From: Argyresthia goedartella
Taxonomy: Eukaryota > Arthropoda > Insecta > Lepidoptera > Argyresthiidae
Direction of reading: 5' to 3'
Length of the DNA stretch: 64,000 nucleotides
NCBI GenBank assembly: GCA_949825045.1
Contig: OX463816.1
Location: 16,053,579-16,117,578 of the forward strand
Shown here: positions 21,536 through 33,127 of the stretch, one piece after another
How positions within the stretch are numbered: position 1 is the first letter of the stretch
Layout: each line of letters begins with the position of its first letter
Position numbers and translations under genes: made by a program
Notes under the pieces: model-generated
What the model was told of the DNA's origin: nothing
Seen by the model: the letters and a program-made list of their open reading frames with translations, nothing else
Database searches by the model: none

Positions 21536-21567
21536 CTGTGGGAGGAAGGGCGTAGAAACTCCCACAG
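21536..21567 (-). other. LINE 3' UTR stem-loop (minus sense)
   Basis: In element orientation CTGTGGGAG pairs with CTCCCACAG around a 14-base loop beginning TTTCTACGCC. It is conserved with 17365-17398 and 52098-52131. Confidence 0.65.
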
Positions 21568-21699
21568 ATTGATTTTTAGATCTCTTTTAAAAATAGGTTG
21601 TGCTTAAATAATACAATTATGATTTATTTTTATTTAATAAGCTGGAATAAATAATTACAAAATTATTAACAGCAAGGTCTGTGTTGAGCCAGATTAACC

Positions 21700-24568
21700 C
21701 TATACAGTCCTGTCATTTAAGTAATCTTGAACATTGTAATATCCCTTTTTCGACAAAATCGCTTTAACATGCTTTTTAAATTGCTCAAATGGCAATTTCA
21801 AAATCTCCAGAGGTATCTTATTGTAGTAGAGAATGCACTGACCCTTGAAAGAATTGCTAACCTTTGCGAGTCTAAAACGGGGCGCACATAGTCTGTGATT
21901 ATTTCTTAGGTAAACATTACAGCTATCGCTAAGTTTGGAAAATGTTGTAAGGTTCTGGCGTACATACATTATATTTTCGAAAATAAATTGACTAGCTACT
22001 GTTAGTATGTCAATTTCTTTAAAAAGCTCTCTTAAGGAGTCTGTTCGTTTTAAATTATAAATTGCTCGAATAGCTCTTTTCTGTAAAATAAAAATAGTTT
22101 GAATATCCGCTGCTTTCCCCCACAACAAGATACCATAGGACATCACACTATGAAAGTAACTAAAATATACTAGCCTAGATGTAGCCACATCCGTGCTTTG
22201 TCTGATGTTCCTAACAGCGTAAGCCGCAGAACTTAATTTACCAGCCAATTTATCTATGTGGGGTCCCCACTGCAATTTGCTATCAATGGTTATTCCAAGA
22301 AACTTCGTATCATTTACTAATTCTAACGTGCTGTTGTCTAACACTAAACTGGTCTCAACTTGCCTGACATTTGGAAGTGAGAATTTGATACACTTGGTTT
22401 TACCAGCGTTTAACAATAAATTATTAACTGTGAACCAATTCAAGGTTAAAGACAATACACCATTAACATCATCAAATTCTCCTTTTTGTCTTTCAATTTT
22501 GAAGACCAGTGAAGTATCATCAGCAAACAACACTATGTCAGTTAATTTCTCCACCATGAAAGGCAGATCATTAATATATACCAGGAATAAGAAAGGGCCT
22601 AATATGGAACCTTGTGGAACGCCCATTTTAACACCCGATCCATCAGATTTTACGCCGTTAAATTCTGACTTTTGAATTCTATTGCTTAGGTATGATCTTA
22701 ATAGATCCAACGCTTTATTTCTAACTCCGTAATGATTTAATTTAATTAATAGCGTATTATGATCAACACAATCAAACGCCTTCGACAGGTCGCAAAAAAC
22801 TCCGATAGCATCCTGTGCGGCCTCCCATGCAGAATAAATATGAGATGTAAGGGTAATACCTGCATCCGTAGTCGATTTACCCCTAGTGAAACCGTATTGT
22901 TTGGCATGGAGTTGTTTTGTACGGTTGAAGTGTGAGAGCATTTGATTGAGTATAATCTTTTCAAATATTTTACTTAGTGTTGGAAGAACAGATATTGGTC
23001 TGAAATTTGAAGGATCACCCTTATCTCCCGACTTGAACAGAGGTATCAGTTTACTGTGTTTCATGAGGTCTGGGAAAGCCCCATCGTCAACACATTTATT
23101 GAATATATAAGCTAAGTGTGGGGTATAACTAGAATTACTGAACCAATGACTTTGACTGATATACCCCACAGGTCTTCCGTATTTTTTAAGTTAAGTAATT
23201 TAAACGTTTTGACAATGTCCTGGGGATATACATGATGAAATTTTAAATATACATTACTGGCGCTAGTGTTATTTTTTAATAAAGTCTCTGCTTCATATGG
23301 AGATGAATTTAGACGGTCTGTTGTGAGTAAGGGTACATTGGTGAAGAATGTTTCAAAAGCTCGAGCAACATCAGCGCTGGAGTTAACAACATCATCACCT
23401 ATCTTTAGGCAGAAATCATTGTCCCTTGGTATAACTTTGCCAGTTTCGCGGTTTATTATTTGCCAAACTGTTTTCATTCTATTATTTGAATTTTGAATTT
23501 TCTATTAATGTGTAAAGTTTTTGCAGTTCTACAAACCAACTTGAAAGTTTTGGAATATTTTTTAACGTAGTCATGAAATTTTCGATCAAAGTTATAGGTT
23601 TTTTGTTCATAAAGGTCATATAATATAACTCTACTTTTACGAATTCCAAACGTTGCCCAGTCATTAAATTTCGATTTACCGTTGTAGTCACTGACTTTCT
23701 TTAATTTGAAAACTTTATTGAATTCTGTCTGAATAATGCTGAAGAAGTCTGAGTAGATTTTGTTTGGGTTCTGTTCATCAAAATCCGGTACTGGCAAATT
23801 TATATCTAACTTTCTCATATACGTCTCTAGTCTATGGGATGTAATAGGCCTATAAAATGATGGATCAGTCCTATTTTTACTGGCAATTGGGAATGAAACT
23901 GTTTGACCACTGTGATCGGAGGGTAAGCAGTTAATTACATTTTTACTTGTGAATGCACAGTCACAAAATACGTTATCTAAGCAAGTTTGGCTGGTAAGTG
24001 TAATTCTAGTCGGCTCTAGAAATATATGACATAAATTAAATGATTTGAACAGAGTTATTAATCGTTGTTTCACTGTTGTATCTATAAGCAAATCTACATT
24101 AAAATCGCCACAAATAATTAACTTTTTTCTGTTATTACAAAGTATAATGAGGGCATCCTCCATAATTTTCTCGAACAGTTCAAAATTGCCATGGCCGTTT
24201 TCATCTCTCGGAGGTCTGTAGACACAAACAATAATATGGCTATCCAACTCAACACAGGATACCTCTATTTGTCTTTCTACAGTAAGTGCAAGAATTTCTT
24301 TCCGTTGTTTCACCTTAATATTATTTTTTACTAAGATTAAAGAACCACCTCTATCGGCAGTCTTTCTATTGTAACAACTGACAATTTTGTAATTATTTAT
24401 GTTAAAAGACATCATATTTTCCTTTAACCAGTGTTCTGTAATACAAATAACATCGGTGTCTGAATGATTAAGAAATAATTCTAATACAAGTTCTTTGCCA
24501 GGTAGCCCCTGCATGTTTTGATGGGAAATATTTAAGTGGGGCTTACCCTTTGTCCTATTATTTTGCAT
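21700..24568 (-). pseudogene. LINE ORF2: complete AP endonuclease and reverse transcriptase, two frameshifts
   Basis: Three minus-strand frames join at about 23480 and 23165. The first (24568 to 23474) holds a full endonuclease: SHQNMQGL, CITEHWL, RGGSLILVKNN, VYRPPRDENG, IICGDFNVDL, LEPTRITLTSQTCLDNVF and LPSDHSGQ, with all catalytic positions apparently present. The second has the TVWQIINRETG linker. The third has FRPISVLPTLSKIFEKIIL, GFTRGKSTTDAG, VFCDLSKAFDCVDH, MGVPQGSILGPFLFLVYIND, LFADDTSLVF and the C-terminal YFSYFHSVMSYGILLWG and YYNKIPLEILKLP. Total length is about 950 residues, normal for CR1-type ORF2. It would perform target-primed reverse transcription if the two shifts were absent. 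Confidence 0.88.
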
Positions 24569-24642
24569 TTGATTGCCAGAAAACCCCTGCTTATTTTGTA
24601 AAATTTTCTTATGTTTTGAGGGGTCCTCTTTTGTCGAACTAT

Positions 24643-25040
24643 CTAGTTTAAAACACTACTATTAGTACTAATACTAACTAAAACTGAAGGCGACTGCGTT
24701 ATAGTATTTACAACTGTGTCGCATATATTATACGCTAACAATGTAGCTACTCGTTTTTTTGTTTTATGAGACAGGTACATAGTATCCTGAGTCAAAGTAA
24801 AGTTATGAATAAAATTATTCATGTCGAAATATAAAATAGCATCACTATGATGACACGTTATATTGTATAGATGCATGTTCATTCTATGTACACTTTTATT
24901 TTGTTTCCCCGATAAATTAGAACAATAAGGAAAGTTACATAGAATAAACTTGCACTTCGTCTTATTATATAAATTGAGCAGTACCTCTATACCGGTATCC
25001 TACCATAATAACAATGGTAGTATTGTCATCAAAATTCCCT
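24643..25040 (-). pseudogene. LINE ORF1 C-terminal end (5'-truncated)
   Basis: The minus-strand frame from 24882 reads MNMHLYNITCHHSDAILYF and NFIHNFTLTQDTMYLSHKTK. Upstream, in other frames, GNFDDNTTIVIMVG and a KCKFILCNFPYC segment match the ORF1 at 48700-48860. This places the endpoint of ORF1 just before ORF2. A deletion after IVIMVG and a frameshift are present. Sequence similarity to ORF1 stops near 25040, taken as the 5' truncation. Confidence 0.65.
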
Positions 25041-25349
25041 ACAGCTACCTTTCACCACACACTAAAAACTCTCGCCGCGGCTCCTAGTCACCGCTCGTCC
25101 AGTGTGGACGTGCCATATGTCAAATGTCAAAGTGTATTATTTTTTTTCGGCAGATGACTTAGAAATAGATTGTATAGTTCTAACGGAGTTACCGGCAATG
25201 CCGTAGATAATCTTACAATTGTTTTATTAAGTTTACTTTTCAAACCAATTAATTTCGGTTTCCGCCTGCCACTGATACTTAAGCACTGACAAAAATGAAA
25301 GTAACACTTTCATACCGATATACCTGGAAAAAATACTTTACGCCGTTTG

Positions 25350-25930
25350 CTACGGCAATCTTGAAATCTGCGTGGAGTAAATAGTGGGACACCAATCGGG
25401 AAATATAGTTTTCAGGATGTCGAAGAATCTGTACGTGGACATTTTTTTGTCACTCATAAGCACATTATGTATTAGCGGAATCACTGAAGTTGTTTGAGAC
25501 GTGCTCCCCAAGTCACCGATGATAGAAAGCAATTGTGACAATGGCCTAGGAGAACTCTTGAAAGTCACGACTACAACATATTCTTTCAGACTTTTTAATA
25601 ATTCCTTTGCTACTTCGAAATAATTAATAGTCTGGTAGGCTCATATTGACTGTCAGCAAATATAGCGGGTACATGTACTTCCTCAATACGTTTTTAAATA
25701 GTCTCGCTGACTTTTAGTTTCCGTTGTCGTGTATTGTAAAGGCCGCACTTTACTCTATCAAATTGTGATAATTTAAACCCTTTTTCTTTTAAACGTCTTG
25801 TATTTTTTGCGTTGGCTCCGTAGAAGTACTACTAGCTACTTCATGTATTTTGTGTATCAAAATTGATATTTCATTTTGTTTCTCATCTGGTTGACTTGTA
25901 TTATAGTGCTCGACTGTTTTTTACAAGATT
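25350..25930 (-). pseudogene. MULE-type (Mutator-like) transposase remnant
   Basis: The minus-strand frame 25568-25350, extended in a second frame to about 25640, reads VTFKSSPRPLSQLLSIIG, TTSVIPLIHNVLMSDKKMST and YRFFDILKTIFPDWCP. This matches the DGTFK..P..F.QL..IHG....VIPL.YALL..K....Y..FF pattern at the first catalytic Asp of animal MULE transposases; here the DG before TFK is replaced by VV. Upstream frames contain GFKLSQFDRVKCGLYNTRQR and VHVPAIFADS, typical of the region just before it. Frames are broken in at least two places. The downstream catalytic part is absent. Confidence 0.55.
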
Positions 25931-28202
25931 TTTGACCTGTAAATTTAAACAACGTCTATATTATCACATCACTAAAGACATATTATACAACAAAGTTTGA
26001 TAAATGTTCGCTAACTCTTCTAACATTTCTAGACGGATGGTAACAGTTTATGCCCCGTATCCTCATTAGCACTGACCCACTCAACCTCAACTCGAAATCA
26101 GAGAACTGTTGTACCTTCAAACTATACGGGCGGCGGGTTTTGCGACGTTTCGACCTCAAGTGAGGATGTGTGAAAATCTGGTGTAACGACGGGTACGATT
26201 GAGAATACTATATGGGTTAATCTAAAAAGAGGTGTCACATTATCCAATGATAAACAACATACATCAGTAGGTAGAAACTAAAGTTTATTGTGACCGAACC
26301 TGAGCACTTTATACTGTTACGACAAAAACATATTTGATAAACTTTCTGATTACATTATTGTGTTTCTTAAATAACACCTCTCCTTAACTTTTTCTATTAT
26401 TAATACAAAATCCGTGGTATCCGTGTTGGTGTTTAATACTTTTCCCTATTTGTCTAATATCACATTTGTGCTAAGGTCGAGGTCGCCAGAGAAAGATAAA
26501 AGGAAGGAGTCGCCTTTGATCTGACCATGCAGTTTTGCTATGATAGTTATTCCTTTATTGGTTATGTTGTGTTAATAATGTCCAAAACTATGTAATAGTA
26601 TTTTATATGACTAATACATAATGGGATATTTTTTGATCTTGGATTCATTTTGGATATAACATCAGAACTCGAGAGTTTTAATACCTAATTATGTACAGTT
26701 ACATCAGTTGTTTATCTACACACATATCATAAGCTCTGTTTCATGGGTTCAGGAACCGCATGTTCGTCCGGAATTGTGGCATTGATGATTGTTCTGCACT
26801 TGTTTAGCTTGTTCAGTAGTACCAACTTCACCAACAAACGCGGGCGTCGGCGTTCGAAATTTGAATGTCATAATATGAGCTTTTACCAAGTAGTATGTCA
26901 TTATGCTGGTCGTAACGTGCGGTTTTTGGACGCAGTAAAGAGGGTTTATGATACGTGTGGAGATAAAAAATCTTTACTAACTATTTTACCTGTAAGGAGT
27001 TTCTATGCTGTATCACCAATGGTATGACAGTATTTGTACAACTGTTTCAGTGTTTACGTTGTGTATTTATTTTGTATTCTGTTTCATAAGTATATTTTCT
27101 TCTTCCTCTAAATTCGATTTTTAAACAATTAACCTTCTCGTGATTCGGTTGAATAGCACTTGAATCAATGTTATAATAAGATTTTTATGGTCTATTCGCT
27201 ACCAACCTACTGACCTAATCGACGAAAAAAGCCACAACAACGAATTTCCTTGACGTAGTCTCTTAGGTTCCATTTCTGGTTCTCTGTTTTTTATCGTGAA
27301 TTATAAAAGTTCCTTGATAGGTGCTGTGCTTAGCAGGTCGAAAAATTAAATAAAAAACTGGTGTTCCGTTATGTCTTGGTGAGAAATGTTTAAGATGTCA
27401 GGTTTATGTTATGTTTTAAGTCTATATTTTTTGTCACCTGTCATTGGTTTTTCTCCAAAAAAATAAAATTATATAAAAATAAAGTATGTAATTATTTGAA
27501 TTTATTAGTTACTGTTTCTGTTATTGTTTGACATATATGAATCCTTAATATTATCTTGTATTCCTACCACTGTGCTTTGTTATAGCAATCGAATCGCTGC
27601 ACACTTGAGGCATTATCGTCGCTCTGGCTGGCCTGTCTTTGTATCACTGTGGAAATACACAATTCAGGAGCAGAGTTTTAAAGAGAATTTTATGTTATTG
27701 TAAAACGAAACCTTTTACGAGGAAATACATGACAACATTTCTACAAAGAATTTTCTACTAAGCTGAACATTAGCTTTTGCTCGTACCTTACACAATATAG
27801 GCACAAATATAGGAATAAGGGCTATAATAAAATGTAGGAATATTTTTAAGTCTCAGTATAAATCCTAACGATCCACAGTAAAACAGAGCGCCATGTTTGC
27901 TATTGGTAGATAATGAAACGGGGGTTGTAGCAATGGGCGGAATGTTCACTTCATTTATACAACTTTAGTTAAGTTTACTTGATTTATACACCTTAAGGAA
28001 ATTAGCGATTATGGCTCCGAAAAAAAATTAGGGTATCGACGATAGCAACAATGTGTTTTATTTTAATATTTTGTTGTTTTTATTAATTAAGTGCATGATG
28101 CTCAAAATCTACGAGTTTTATATATTGACGTCAATAAAAGCTATTCTCTTGCACAGTAAGTTAACTCTCTTTTCACAGAAGCAGTGCGGCATCTAAGGGT
28201 GG
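25931..28202. other. Long AT-rich stretch without a recognised gene
   Basis: A plus-strand frame at 26743-27027 (94 codons, with one hydrophobic segment ALMIVLHLFSLFSS and a basic KRGRRRSKF) is the only sizeable one. I do not recognise it, and nothing around it supports splicing or expression. The remainder shows no exon, RNA gene or element ends. Confidence 0.4.
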
Positions 28203-28248
28203 TCGGGATTTATTCTTGTAGGAAGTATCCTACAAGAATAAATCCCGA
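28203..28248. repeat. Perfect 21-bp inverted repeat, loop AGTA
   Basis: Arms 28203-28223 and 28228-28248 are exact complements (CGGGATTTATTCTTGTAGGA on the left) around the 4-base loop AGTA. Confidence 0.95.
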
Positions 28249-28266
28249 ACATAAACAAAAAAACAT

Positions 28267-28306
28267 AAACAAAACTGTTTGGAAAGTATTCCAAACAGTT
28301 TTGTTT
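28267..28306. repeat. Perfect 18-bp inverted repeat, loop AGTA
   Basis: Arms 28267-28284 and 28289-28306 are exact complements (AAACAAAACTGTTTGGAA on the left) around the same 4-base loop, AGTA, as the hairpin 19 bp upstream. Confidence 0.95.
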
Positions 28307-29765
28307 CCAACACCGCGCTATCGACTCTGTGGGGAGTTGAAACTAATATATACTTGAACCACTCGTGAAATGTTCAAGAAAAGTACATGGGACTATAGTG
28401 ATGTGAATTTTTACAAGAAATATTCAACAAGGAAGGCGACAGTTCAAGAAATCTCGGAATACCTTTTTTCCAGTCGATTTTACTATTCATATCAAATATA
28501 ACTGTTTACATATACATATACATGTTTTTCAGAACATTTATATGGTATTATATACATTCATCAGAAAAGAAGCCCTTTGAATTCTTCATAATAGTTTGGG
28601 CATGTGGCCAACCGATATTTACTTTTATTTTTCATGATAGGTACAAAGAATAAAGATTCTAGGCTCGGTATCATAGACAATGGCAATGTAAATTTTGCAA
28701 CTACAACATCTAAACTTGTTGTAATAAATAAAATGACTAAAGACCAAGTTCAATTTCATTAAATTATCTGTATAATATGAAATCAGGCCACAATAATCTT
28801 TTACTAAAAACTTTGACGAAGCGCAAGCAAGCCAAATTGGAATTTAATCTTGAAGTCGCTCGGTCATTCAACGACTTTCGTTAACAAGAAAATCTGAGAT
28901 TTGCCCTTAAACCTTAGCCCGCCCTCTCCTTAGCCTCAAAAATTTACAAGCTATTTTCTACCGTATGGCTTGCTTATAGAGTTAGTTCAAAATCAATGAA
29001 AAATTGGTTGTATGGAGTCTCTGCTTTTGAGGCTCAGGGGTTAATGGGTCGTGGGGAAATATATTCCTACATCATTTTCAACCTTATGACTTGGTAACAT
29101 GCGAATACTAATGAAATGATACCTACCTCCAGGCGCTATTAAGAGTTGAAAGTTCATACATAACATATATTTAAATTTATAACTTAATCGATTTTTGCTC
29201 ACGAAATTGGGCCTTGAGATGAGAATTATCGTTGAGAAAACTCATGAATCAAACACATATGAGTAAAGAGTCAATGGTGCTGCCGATGCGGCACTCACAT
29301 TCTTTAATATTTAATGATTGTGGCCATTCCGTGGCAACACAAACTCGTTAATCTCTAAAGCATACAATTCGTTCCTTAATTCCACATCACTTATATCATA
29401 ATGGACGACCATTTAAAAAAAATACGACTGAACTATGGTTGAAGTCACTAAATATCAGAAAGACAAGTGTATCAACTTAAAATTTCATGTTATTTTTACT
29501 TTGACACTTCAAAAAGGCTTGATAGAAAGACATTTGTGTTAAAATCCAGACCTCTTTATTATATCAACTATATAGTTAGACATTGAATAAATGGAAATTA
29601 CATACTTATTAATTGTAAGTAGAATTAACCTACAAAATTCGTACCTACAAGTCTAAATAGGTTCAATCAGCCATTTACCCACTTATAAAAATGGAACTGA
29701 CAGTTTTTATATGAGTTTTAAGATTGAGTAAGTTATGCCTGGGAAATGGTTGGTTCAACTTGGCC
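28307..29765. other. No gene recognised
   Basis: AT-rich sequence with scattered stops in all frames and no identifiable repeat ends. Confidence 0.4.
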
Positions 29766-30230
29766 TTAATATTCAGTGAGGGCTCCACCTGCAGCTATGA
29801 CCGCATCACACCTGTTTCGCATGGAGCCAACAAGGGATTCACAGAGATCAGAGCCGCGAAACGTGTCCCACACGCGGTTAACATGTGCGACTAAATTGTC
29901 TTTGTTAAGCTCGTTGGCGTGGTCCCGTCCTTGGACCATAATACCACACGAATTCTCGATAGGGTTCAAGATTCAGTGTCGAGACATTTATGTATCGGAC
30001 AATTGTCCTGTATGAAGAGTATTTCCGGCATCTCTTCTACCGGGTATAAAATCTGCGCTGTAGGCAACATTATGTCTTGCAATAGCTGCAAGTAATTTTC
30101 CCCATTTGCCCTTTCCGGTAAAAAATGACTGCACGTCTGGACCGCTTTAGCTCATCCAGTCTCACATGTTAACCACAATTTAGCCGGACTAATTGTTGAA
30201 GTCACCTTTTTCGGCTAGTATCTAGTATTG
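29766..30230 (-). pseudogene. Tc1-like transposase, C-terminal part
   Basis: Frames give LQLLQDIMLPTAQILYPVEE, then ILFIQDNCPIHK with the second catalytic Asp, then LNPIENSCGIMV with the final Glu. The protein ends RNRCDAVIAAGGALTEY, a typical Tc1 C-terminus, with a stop at 29766-29768. Only about 20 residues separate the Asp and Glu instead of the usual 34-37, and a frameshift lies between them. The catalytic core is therefore internally deleted. Confidence 0.75.
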
Positions 30231-30239
30231 TTCTGAGGT

Positions 30240-30496
30240 GGGATTGAGCCAGCCACGTTGATCGTATGCAGCCAAAGTGCTGGGTGTACAGAGCCACTAC
30301 ATGGGTTCCTACAAATCGAGTTCCAACGTAACGAGAAAGCGTGGCCGACCCAGGAAAAGATGGAACAACGAGTTGGGTCTCTGGGACAAGAACTGGTAGG
30401 TGACAACTCAAGACCGCCAAGAATGGAAGAGTGGAAGAAAGGGAGAGAGGCCTTTGCCCAGCAGTGGGACGTGGTGGGCTCCTAATAATAATAATA
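30240..30496 (+). mobile_element. RTE-type LINE, 3' terminal fragment, plus strand
   Basis: The plus-strand sequence encodes RKRGRPRKRWNNELGLWDKN and, in another frame, EWKKGREAFAQQWDVVGS. It ends in a TAA array (30484-30496). The same C-terminus, RPRKRWSDELGLWDKEW to AFAQQWDMVGS, occurs on the minus strand at 42135-42350. Both are the extreme 3' ends of one RTE family. It is inserted in the opposite orientation into the Tc1 remnant. Confidence 0.8.
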
Positions 30497-30900
30497 TCGT
30501 ATTATTCTCAAGCCCATAAATGCCAACGTCCTATTTCATTAGATTTAAAAAAAAAGTCGGAAAATATGGCATGAGATAGATCGAAATCTACAGGGCTCGT
30601 GCGAAAAGAAATCTTGCTAACTTGTGGTCCTCGTTTAATATTATTTTCAGGCGGTTTCCTGTGCATGTAGCCGACCCGACAAAGTGCAGCCCTGACAGTT
30701 TGCAGAGAGCATTCATACTCTAATACAAATTTTTCGTGTTGGTGTAAATAATATTAACATAGAGCTACCATTTGCTGCAATCGCTCTGGCATGAAAATCA
30801 CCGGTTGACGGTGGCATGGTCTATGATTCAGTTGTCCTTCTCTGCTAACACGTTGAACCCATCTCCGGACCGTTTTTCTCTACACAAAATGTATTATGAG

Positions 30901-32772
30901 TAAAATAAGGTTCAGTACAATACAAAAGAGAAATAAAAATATTTTTTGCTTTCTGTTTTTGTATGGTGAAGCATTCAATGCAACATCTGTCTAGCTAAAC
31001 GTTTTTAATCACGGGAGATTCAACAATGAGTCAAGTAATTAAGAGGGGCTGAACAGGTTTAATTTCCAAACTACACACCGTATCCTAAGAAAACTTTATC
31101 TTCGCACATATCATAAATGCTCTAAAATTGCCTCAGAAACCATAGAGCAATGAACTGCATTATGACACATCGATGCGGATATGGCCATTTAGAGACGAAC
31201 AAATTTCACTTTAACGCATCGATTAATCGATGCGTTAAAGTCAAATTAATTTTTTATTGTATGTGATCGTCTAATCGTCAAAATTGACACTTGTCTTGAC
31301 GTCGTTACAGTGCCACCAACTTAACTGTTCAGGTGGCTAAAAAAAGAAACTCCCAGTATGAAATGTCATTAGTGTGACATAGACGCTAACGACACTTTCA
31401 AGTAAACAATTTTGTTGGTGACACTACTTTACCGACACGAAACTTTCAAACCGCTTTACCGACTTTGGTGGTACCGCCATGACAGTTGTCATTTGGTTAT
31501 TTGTTTATAGTTTGGTTTTACGATTGGCTTCTAAACCAATTTAAAAGCATTAATGATATGTGTGTAGATACATTGGTGTGTGCAACTCTATATAATTAGG
31601 CCTTAAAACACTCGTGTGATGCTATTATGGAACTCGCTTCGCTCGTCCCATAAACACACTCATGATTTAGGGCCCCTTATTATACAACAGTTGCATAAAC
31701 TACTATAGTAGACAAATATGGATGCCTGTACTGTCGGTAACTTTAATGGGAAAAGAAGTCTGAAATAAATAATGGGAAGCTGCATCTACCTTTTAGCTTT
31801 ATTTTAGATTACTTTCAGTTTTTTTCATTAATCATAAAAAGTGTTTGCAGATATCCACATTGGGCTTCTACTGATATTCACCAAGTTTCAATACATTCTT
31901 AAATTTGCATTGAACCTGAGCTGCGTTTGAAGGCATATTCCTCGTTCAGTCCCCTCTTAAGAGCGCATTTCACTTCACATTCCCGTTGGTCGTAAATTCT
32001 CAAAGATGTGGGTCCGCATTTAGGGCACATTCTGCACTCGGTAGATACTTAATTCTGCTGAATGTAGGTAGGTCAAAGCCTGAGAAACGGTCAGAAAAAT
32101 ATATAATGCAGATATTTCTCAGAAGGTTGTAGGATCACATAGCCTCAGAATATTAGCATTTGATATATCTTGGTTAGCATACAACCACAGACAACAAATG
32201 AGAATACATTTCTAAAAGGTTGTATAGAAAAGATCTATCATCACAAAAAGAAATATGAACTATGTACTCTCTATTAGGGTGAAAAGCAGAATAGATGTTC
32301 CGTAATGAAATAATTATTAAACTGAGATTTTATCAAAACTGATAAATGGTAATGAAACTCATAATGAAAGCCTGAGTTCACACACAAGCATTAAAATTAA
32401 TAAAATATTAATTATCTATACTTTAATTTTCACTTCCCAGTGCATTTTGGCCTGAGTGGATCAGCTAATTTGTATGGAGAGATGAAAAATAAAGTTGCTT
32501 TGATGAAATCGGTTTCATAGTGAAAGTTGCTCAGAATGATGTCCTTAACAAAGTAGTTTCTCATTTTGCGGTAATTCATTTGGAAGGACTTTAGCGGATG
32601 ACCTACTTTTGTTGACCCTGAGGGGGGGATGGGGAAGGGGGTAGGTGCCCCCCCCCCTACTACTCCCCCCCGCGTGGCAATGCCTAGTTGCATTCTTCGA
32701 AAGGGTCATTTTTCTGCCTCGACACCTTTGTCCTCCACAAATGCTCCATAATGCTATCATCAAAATTTACAT
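30901..32772. other. No gene recognised; contains a 34-bp palindrome at 31208-31241 and a poly-G/poly-C patch near 32620-32672
   Basis: No frame in this stretch resembles a known protein. The G- and C-runs near 32620-32672 create a spurious proline-rich minus-strand frame that I do not regard as a gene. Confidence 0.4.
31208..31241. repeat. Perfect 34-bp palindrome
   Basis: ACTTTAACGCATCGATT is followed directly by its reverse complement with no spacer. Five further base pairs follow beyond one mismatch on each side (31202-31206 with 31243-31247). Confidence 0.95.
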
Positions 32773-33127
32773 GAAAAGTAGCCACAAAAACCTACTCTAG
32801 CAAATCGTTTTTGTTTGCATACGCTGCGCTCCGCTCCGGTTTAGCTTCTTCAACGTTCTAACATAACCTATAACCCGATTGAAAAGTAGCCACAATAACC
32901 TACTCTAGACAATCGTTTTTGTTTGCATACGGTCCGCTCCGCTCCAGTTTAGCTTCTTCAACGTTCTAACATAACCTATAACCCGATTGAAAAGAAGCCA
33001 CAATAACCTACTCTAGCCAATCGTTTTTGTTTGCATACGATCCGCTCTGCTCCGGTTTAGCTTCTTCAACGTTCTAACATAACCTATAACCCGATTGAAA
33101 AGTAGCCACAATAACCTATTCTAGCCA
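32773..33127. repeat. Tandem array of a 108-bp unit, about 3.3 copies
   Basis: Units start at 32773, 32881, 32989 and 33097 with GAAAAGTAGCCACAA (GAAAAGAAGCCACAA in the third). Each contains ACGTTCTAACATAACCTATA and CCGCTC-rich segments. The spacing is exactly 108 bp each time, with few substitutions. The array is non-coding. Confidence 0.95.

Larger units (their letters stand above)
21439..25040 (-). mobile_element. CR1/L2-type LINE, minus strand, best-preserved ORF2 in the window
   Basis: On the minus strand it is 5'-truncated within ORF1 (near 25040), has an almost complete ORF2 (24568 down to 21700) and a 3' UTR with the family stem-loop. It ends in a TTTGAG microsatellite (21439-21463). 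It is very similar at nucleotide level to the plus-strand copy at 47400-53906, including the 3' UTR run CCCACAGTGGTCCAATGTAG, and less similar to that at 11583-17508. Few disruptions suggest it is younger than its neighbours. Confidence 0.88.
29766..30900 (-). mobile_element. Tc1-like transposon remnant, minus strand, split by an RTE fragment
   Basis: C-terminal transposase sequence lies at 29766-30230 and N-terminal sequence at about 30510-30900, in the same minus orientation. The plus-strand RTE fragment (30240-30496) sits between them. Terminal inverted repeats were not identified. The N-terminal half reads KTVRRWVQRVSREGQLNHRP, a helix-turn-helix segment of Tc1-type transposases. Confidence 0.7.

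Noticed and set aside
26743..27027. 94-codon plus-strand frame with a hydrophobic segment
   Set aside because: No recognisable domain, no splice context and no supporting neighbours; not called as a gene.
32430..32763. Proline- and glycine-rich minus-strand frames
   Set aside because: They are produced by the poly-G/poly-C runs near 32620-32672 and show no protein family features.
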